A stretch of 7,739 nucleotides of DNA from Bacillota bacterium (lineage in GTDB: Bacteria; Bacillota; Clostridia; Lutisporales; Lutisporaceae). The number at the start of each line of letters is the position of its first letter. The stretch's first letter is position 1. Below the pieces are notes generated by a model. That model was not told the DNA's origin. It ran no database searches and saw only the letters and a program-made list of their open reading frames with translations. The stretch covers positions 1 to 7,739 of the forward strand of contig JAEXXN010000376.1 of NCBI GenBank assembly GCA_023405875.1. The letters are read 5' to 3'. Shown here one piece after another: positions 6,242 through 7,739 of this stretch. Position numbers and translations under genes: made by a program.

Positions 6242-6259
6242 ATTGCAGCTTGACTTTTT
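6222..6259 (+). terminator. Intrinsic terminator forming the riboswitch expression platform
   Basis: A perfect 14-base-pair stem forms between 6222-6235 (GTCAAGCTGCAATA) and 6241-6254 (TATTGCAGCTTGAC) with a five-base loop, followed by TTTTT (6255-6259). Its left arm contains the 3' pocket segment and the 3' strand of P1, so terminator and ligand-bound aptamer exclude each other. This predicts that cyclic-di-GMP prevents termination and turns the downstream gene on. Without ligand it also ends the transcript of the GGDEF/HD-GYP gene. Confidence 0.88.
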
Positions 6260-6321
6260 ATAATGGATGGGAGCAGCTTTTCCACCTTAATCTGTCCATG
6301 CCCGTAAGAGAGTTTCAAAAG

Positions 6322-6357
6322 TCTATAAGATGCTTCAATGGAAGCGTTTTTTATAGA
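6322..6357 (+). terminator. Second hairpin with T-tract in the adhesin leader (possible terminator)
   Basis: ATGCTTC (6330-6336) pairs with GAAGCGT (6341-6347), including one T-G wobble, around the loop AATG, and is followed by T to 6352. The outer bases TCTATAA (6322-6328) also pair with TTATAGA (6351-6357), so the element can extend into a long imperfect hairpin. It may be a weak second terminator or a structural or stabilising element of the 145-base leader (6260-6404). The same leader holds GCAGCTT (6273-6279), a copy of part of the first terminator's right arm. Confidence 0.4.
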
Positions 6358-6404
6358 AATATCAAGAATTGCGAATTCAGTTTATAAAAGAAGGAGGTGA
6401 AATA

Positions 6405-7739
6405 ATGAAAGGAAAGTTAAAAAAACCCATCGCAATTTTGATGGCGCTGGCATTGATTTTCAACGTGGGTTTCACAGCGTATGCTGGAGCTATTCCGAGT
6501 AGTTATAACGGCAACCTGTTGGTTGCAGCAGAAGAAGGCAACGAGAGCGGAGAGGAGCCTACCGTTACCGATACGGTGTATAAACCAGGCGATATAGGTA
6601 TAGTGATACCGCCTATAACTCAGATAGCCTTTGAGGTCCGGTATCTGATCAATGGGACTGAGGATACGGTTCCGGGACTGGAAGCGGTAAAGGGTTCTGG
6701 TGGTGTGGGCGACACGATTCACATTCCTCATCCGGAGGTAGAAGGGTATAAGGTTTTAGCTGATCAGCCGGTTAGCTTTGTGATAAACGAAGATGAAGAG
6801 ATGAACAAAGTTGTAGTTTATTATGAGAAGGCTGTAGAGAATGCTAGGCTGACTGTGAACCATATTCTGGTAACTGAAGATGGAGAAGAGGGTTCAACAA
6901 AAACGGAGATAATTGAGGGTCTGATGGTAGGTGCCATTATAAAAGGGATAGACTACGCTGTTAAAGCAGAAGGCGTTATCCTACTGGAGAGCAAGCCGGC
7001 AGAACTGATATTGGCTTCCGAAGGCAATGTGATAGACCTTAGATATGAATTGGAAGCTGCAGAGGATATCTTTGATGAGGCTTCGGACTTCCCCGATGGC
7101 GTAGGTGTGGAATTGGAAAGCGCTCCCGATATAGAGACTTCTTATGGAGCTGCAGGGGCGACCATGGCAATTGGTAAAATGATGCACTCTTTTGCTCTGG
7201 AATCTGCTGGCGGAACAAGACTGCAGCTTGAAAAAAACGCCGAACGGATTGGGAAAACTAACCAATGGCGGGTTACCTTGAATATCAAAGGCCATGCCGC
7301 AGAAAAAACATCTGATATAGTTCTGGTTATCGACAGGTCCGGCAGTATGGATGATAACAATAAGCTGAAAAAAGCGAAGGAAGCTGCCAGATCCTTTGTA
7401 GACACTCTGCTGACAGAACAAAATAACTTGACGCGTATTGCTATTGTGTCCTTTGCAGGTGATGTCAGGACGGATTCCGGATTTAAAGGGTATTCGGAAA
7501 AACAGAATCTGCTGGATGTTTTAACCGGTGGCGATCAAGACGGTACTATAAAGGCCAGCGGAGGGACCTTCACACAAGCGGGGCTAAAGCAAGCACGTGA
7601 ACTGTTAGCCGGAAGTACTTCCAATATTAAAAATATAGTACTGCTAAGTGATGGAGCAGCGACCTACAGCTATAAAATAAATAGCCCTGATAGTAATTTG
7701 GAGCATTGGACTAGTTTTTGGGATTGGGATGATTGTATA
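6405..7739 (+). CDS. Secreted von Willebrand A-domain adhesin (partial, runs off the right edge)
   Basis: The first 445 residues of a larger surface protein are present, open to the last base. Residues 1-27 are a signal peptide (GKLKK, hydrophobic core, cleavage after AYA). Residues 76-142 and 147-217 look like MucBP-type beta repeats (VRYLINGTED...GYKVL...VVVYYEKA; LTVNHILVTEDGEEG...IDLRYEL). After a linker, a vWA domain starts near 303 with a complete MIDAS: D310-x-S312-x-S314 (DRSGSM), T388 (GGTFT) and D416 (LLSDG), so it should bind a divalent metal and a protein ligand. This order resembles tip adhesins of Gram-positive pili. The start has a perfect AAGGAGG (6391-6397) seven bases upstream. 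The gene lies behind the cyclic-di-GMP riboswitch, which fits adhesion made at high cyclic-di-GMP. Any sorting signal, Cna_B repeats or length lie outside the window. Confidence 0.88.
   Translation, partial: MKGKLKKPIAILMALALIFNVGFTAYAGAIPSSYNGNLLVAAEEGNESGEEPTVTDTVYKPGDIGIVIPPITQIAFEVRYLINGTEDTVPGLEAVKGSGGVGDTIHIPHPEVEGYKVLADQPVSFVINEDEEMNKVVVYYEKAVENARLTVNHILVTEDGEEGSTKTEIIEGLMVGAIIKGIDYAVKAEGVILLESKPAELILASEGNVIDLRYELEAAEDIFDEASDFPDGVGVELESAPDIETSYGAAGATMAIGKMMHSFALESAGGTRLQLEKNAERIGKTNQWRVTLNIKGHAAEKTSDIVLVIDRSGSMDDNNKLKKAKEAARSFVDTLLTEQNNLTRIAIVSFAGDVRTDSGFKGYSEKQNLLDVLTGGDQDGTIKASGGTFTQAGLKQARELLAGSTSNIKNIVLLSDGAATYSYKINSPDSNLEHWTSFWDWDDCI

Noticed and set aside
6259..6264. TATAAT directly after the riboswitch terminator, as a private adhesin promoter
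   Set aside because: No -35-like hexamer stands 16-19 bases upstream (the region is the terminator loop and arm), and such a promoter would bypass the riboswitch.
7142..7421. Open frames on the - strand opposite the vWA region
   Set aside because: The + strand encodes a signal peptide, repeats and a complete MIDAS motif without interruption; the antisense frames have no recognisable features.

Overview
The window looks like chromosomal DNA of a low-to-moderate GC Firmicute of class Clostridia. This is inferred from AT-rich intergenic DNA, strong AGGAGG-type ribosome binding sites, a zinc-dependent ECF anti-sigma system, GGDEF/HD-GYP signalling and a type I cyclic-di-GMP riboswitch. All recognised genes lie on the + strand and fall into two functional blocks. 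Apart from the riboswitch class, all functions come from reading domains and motifs by eye, without database searches.

Block 1 (about 65-3075) is an envelope-stress type operon. It encodes an ECF sigma factor (170-751), a membrane-bound zinc-binding (ZAS) anti-sigma factor overlapping it (729-1286), a membrane protein with bactofilin-like repeats (1299-2210) and a lipoprotein with a toast-rack/DUF4097-like repeat fold (2203-3075). The short spacings and overlaps imply one transcript. The layout suggests that the sigma/anti-sigma pair controls two envelope proteins of unknown role.

Block 2 (about 3203 to the right edge) looks like a cyclic-di-GMP circuit. A SARP/BTAD-type regulator (3294-4508) carries a C-terminal domain resembling a GGDEF domain that has lost its catalytic residues but kept an RxxD I-site-like motif. 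It ends at an intrinsic terminator. Downstream lies an array of 11-bp direct repeats (4549-4614) overlapping a candidate promoter, the kind of phased site SARP proteins bind. That promoter would drive a PAS-GGDEF-HD-GYP protein (4693-6132) with both cyclic-di-GMP synthase and phosphodiesterase domains. Ten bases after its stop codon begins a type I cyclic-di-GMP (GEMM-I) riboswitch (about 6143-6241). The 3' part of its aptamer is also the left arm of a strong intrinsic terminator (6222-6259), which predicts an ON switch. It controls a secreted, MucBP-like and von Willebrand A domain adhesin that runs off the right edge (6405->7739).

In the proposed reading, the regulator activates production of the cyclic-di-GMP enzyme. 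The nucleotide made (or depleted) then decides, on the same transcript, whether RNA polymerase continues into the adhesin gene. The parts are read from the sequence; the wiring between them is inference.

Non-coding stretches: 47-169 holds a possible promoter and leader; 3076-3293 holds a weak hairpin, a promoter and a paired repeat; 4509-4692 holds the terminator, repeats, promoter and leader; 6133-6404 holds the riboswitch and a long structured leader.
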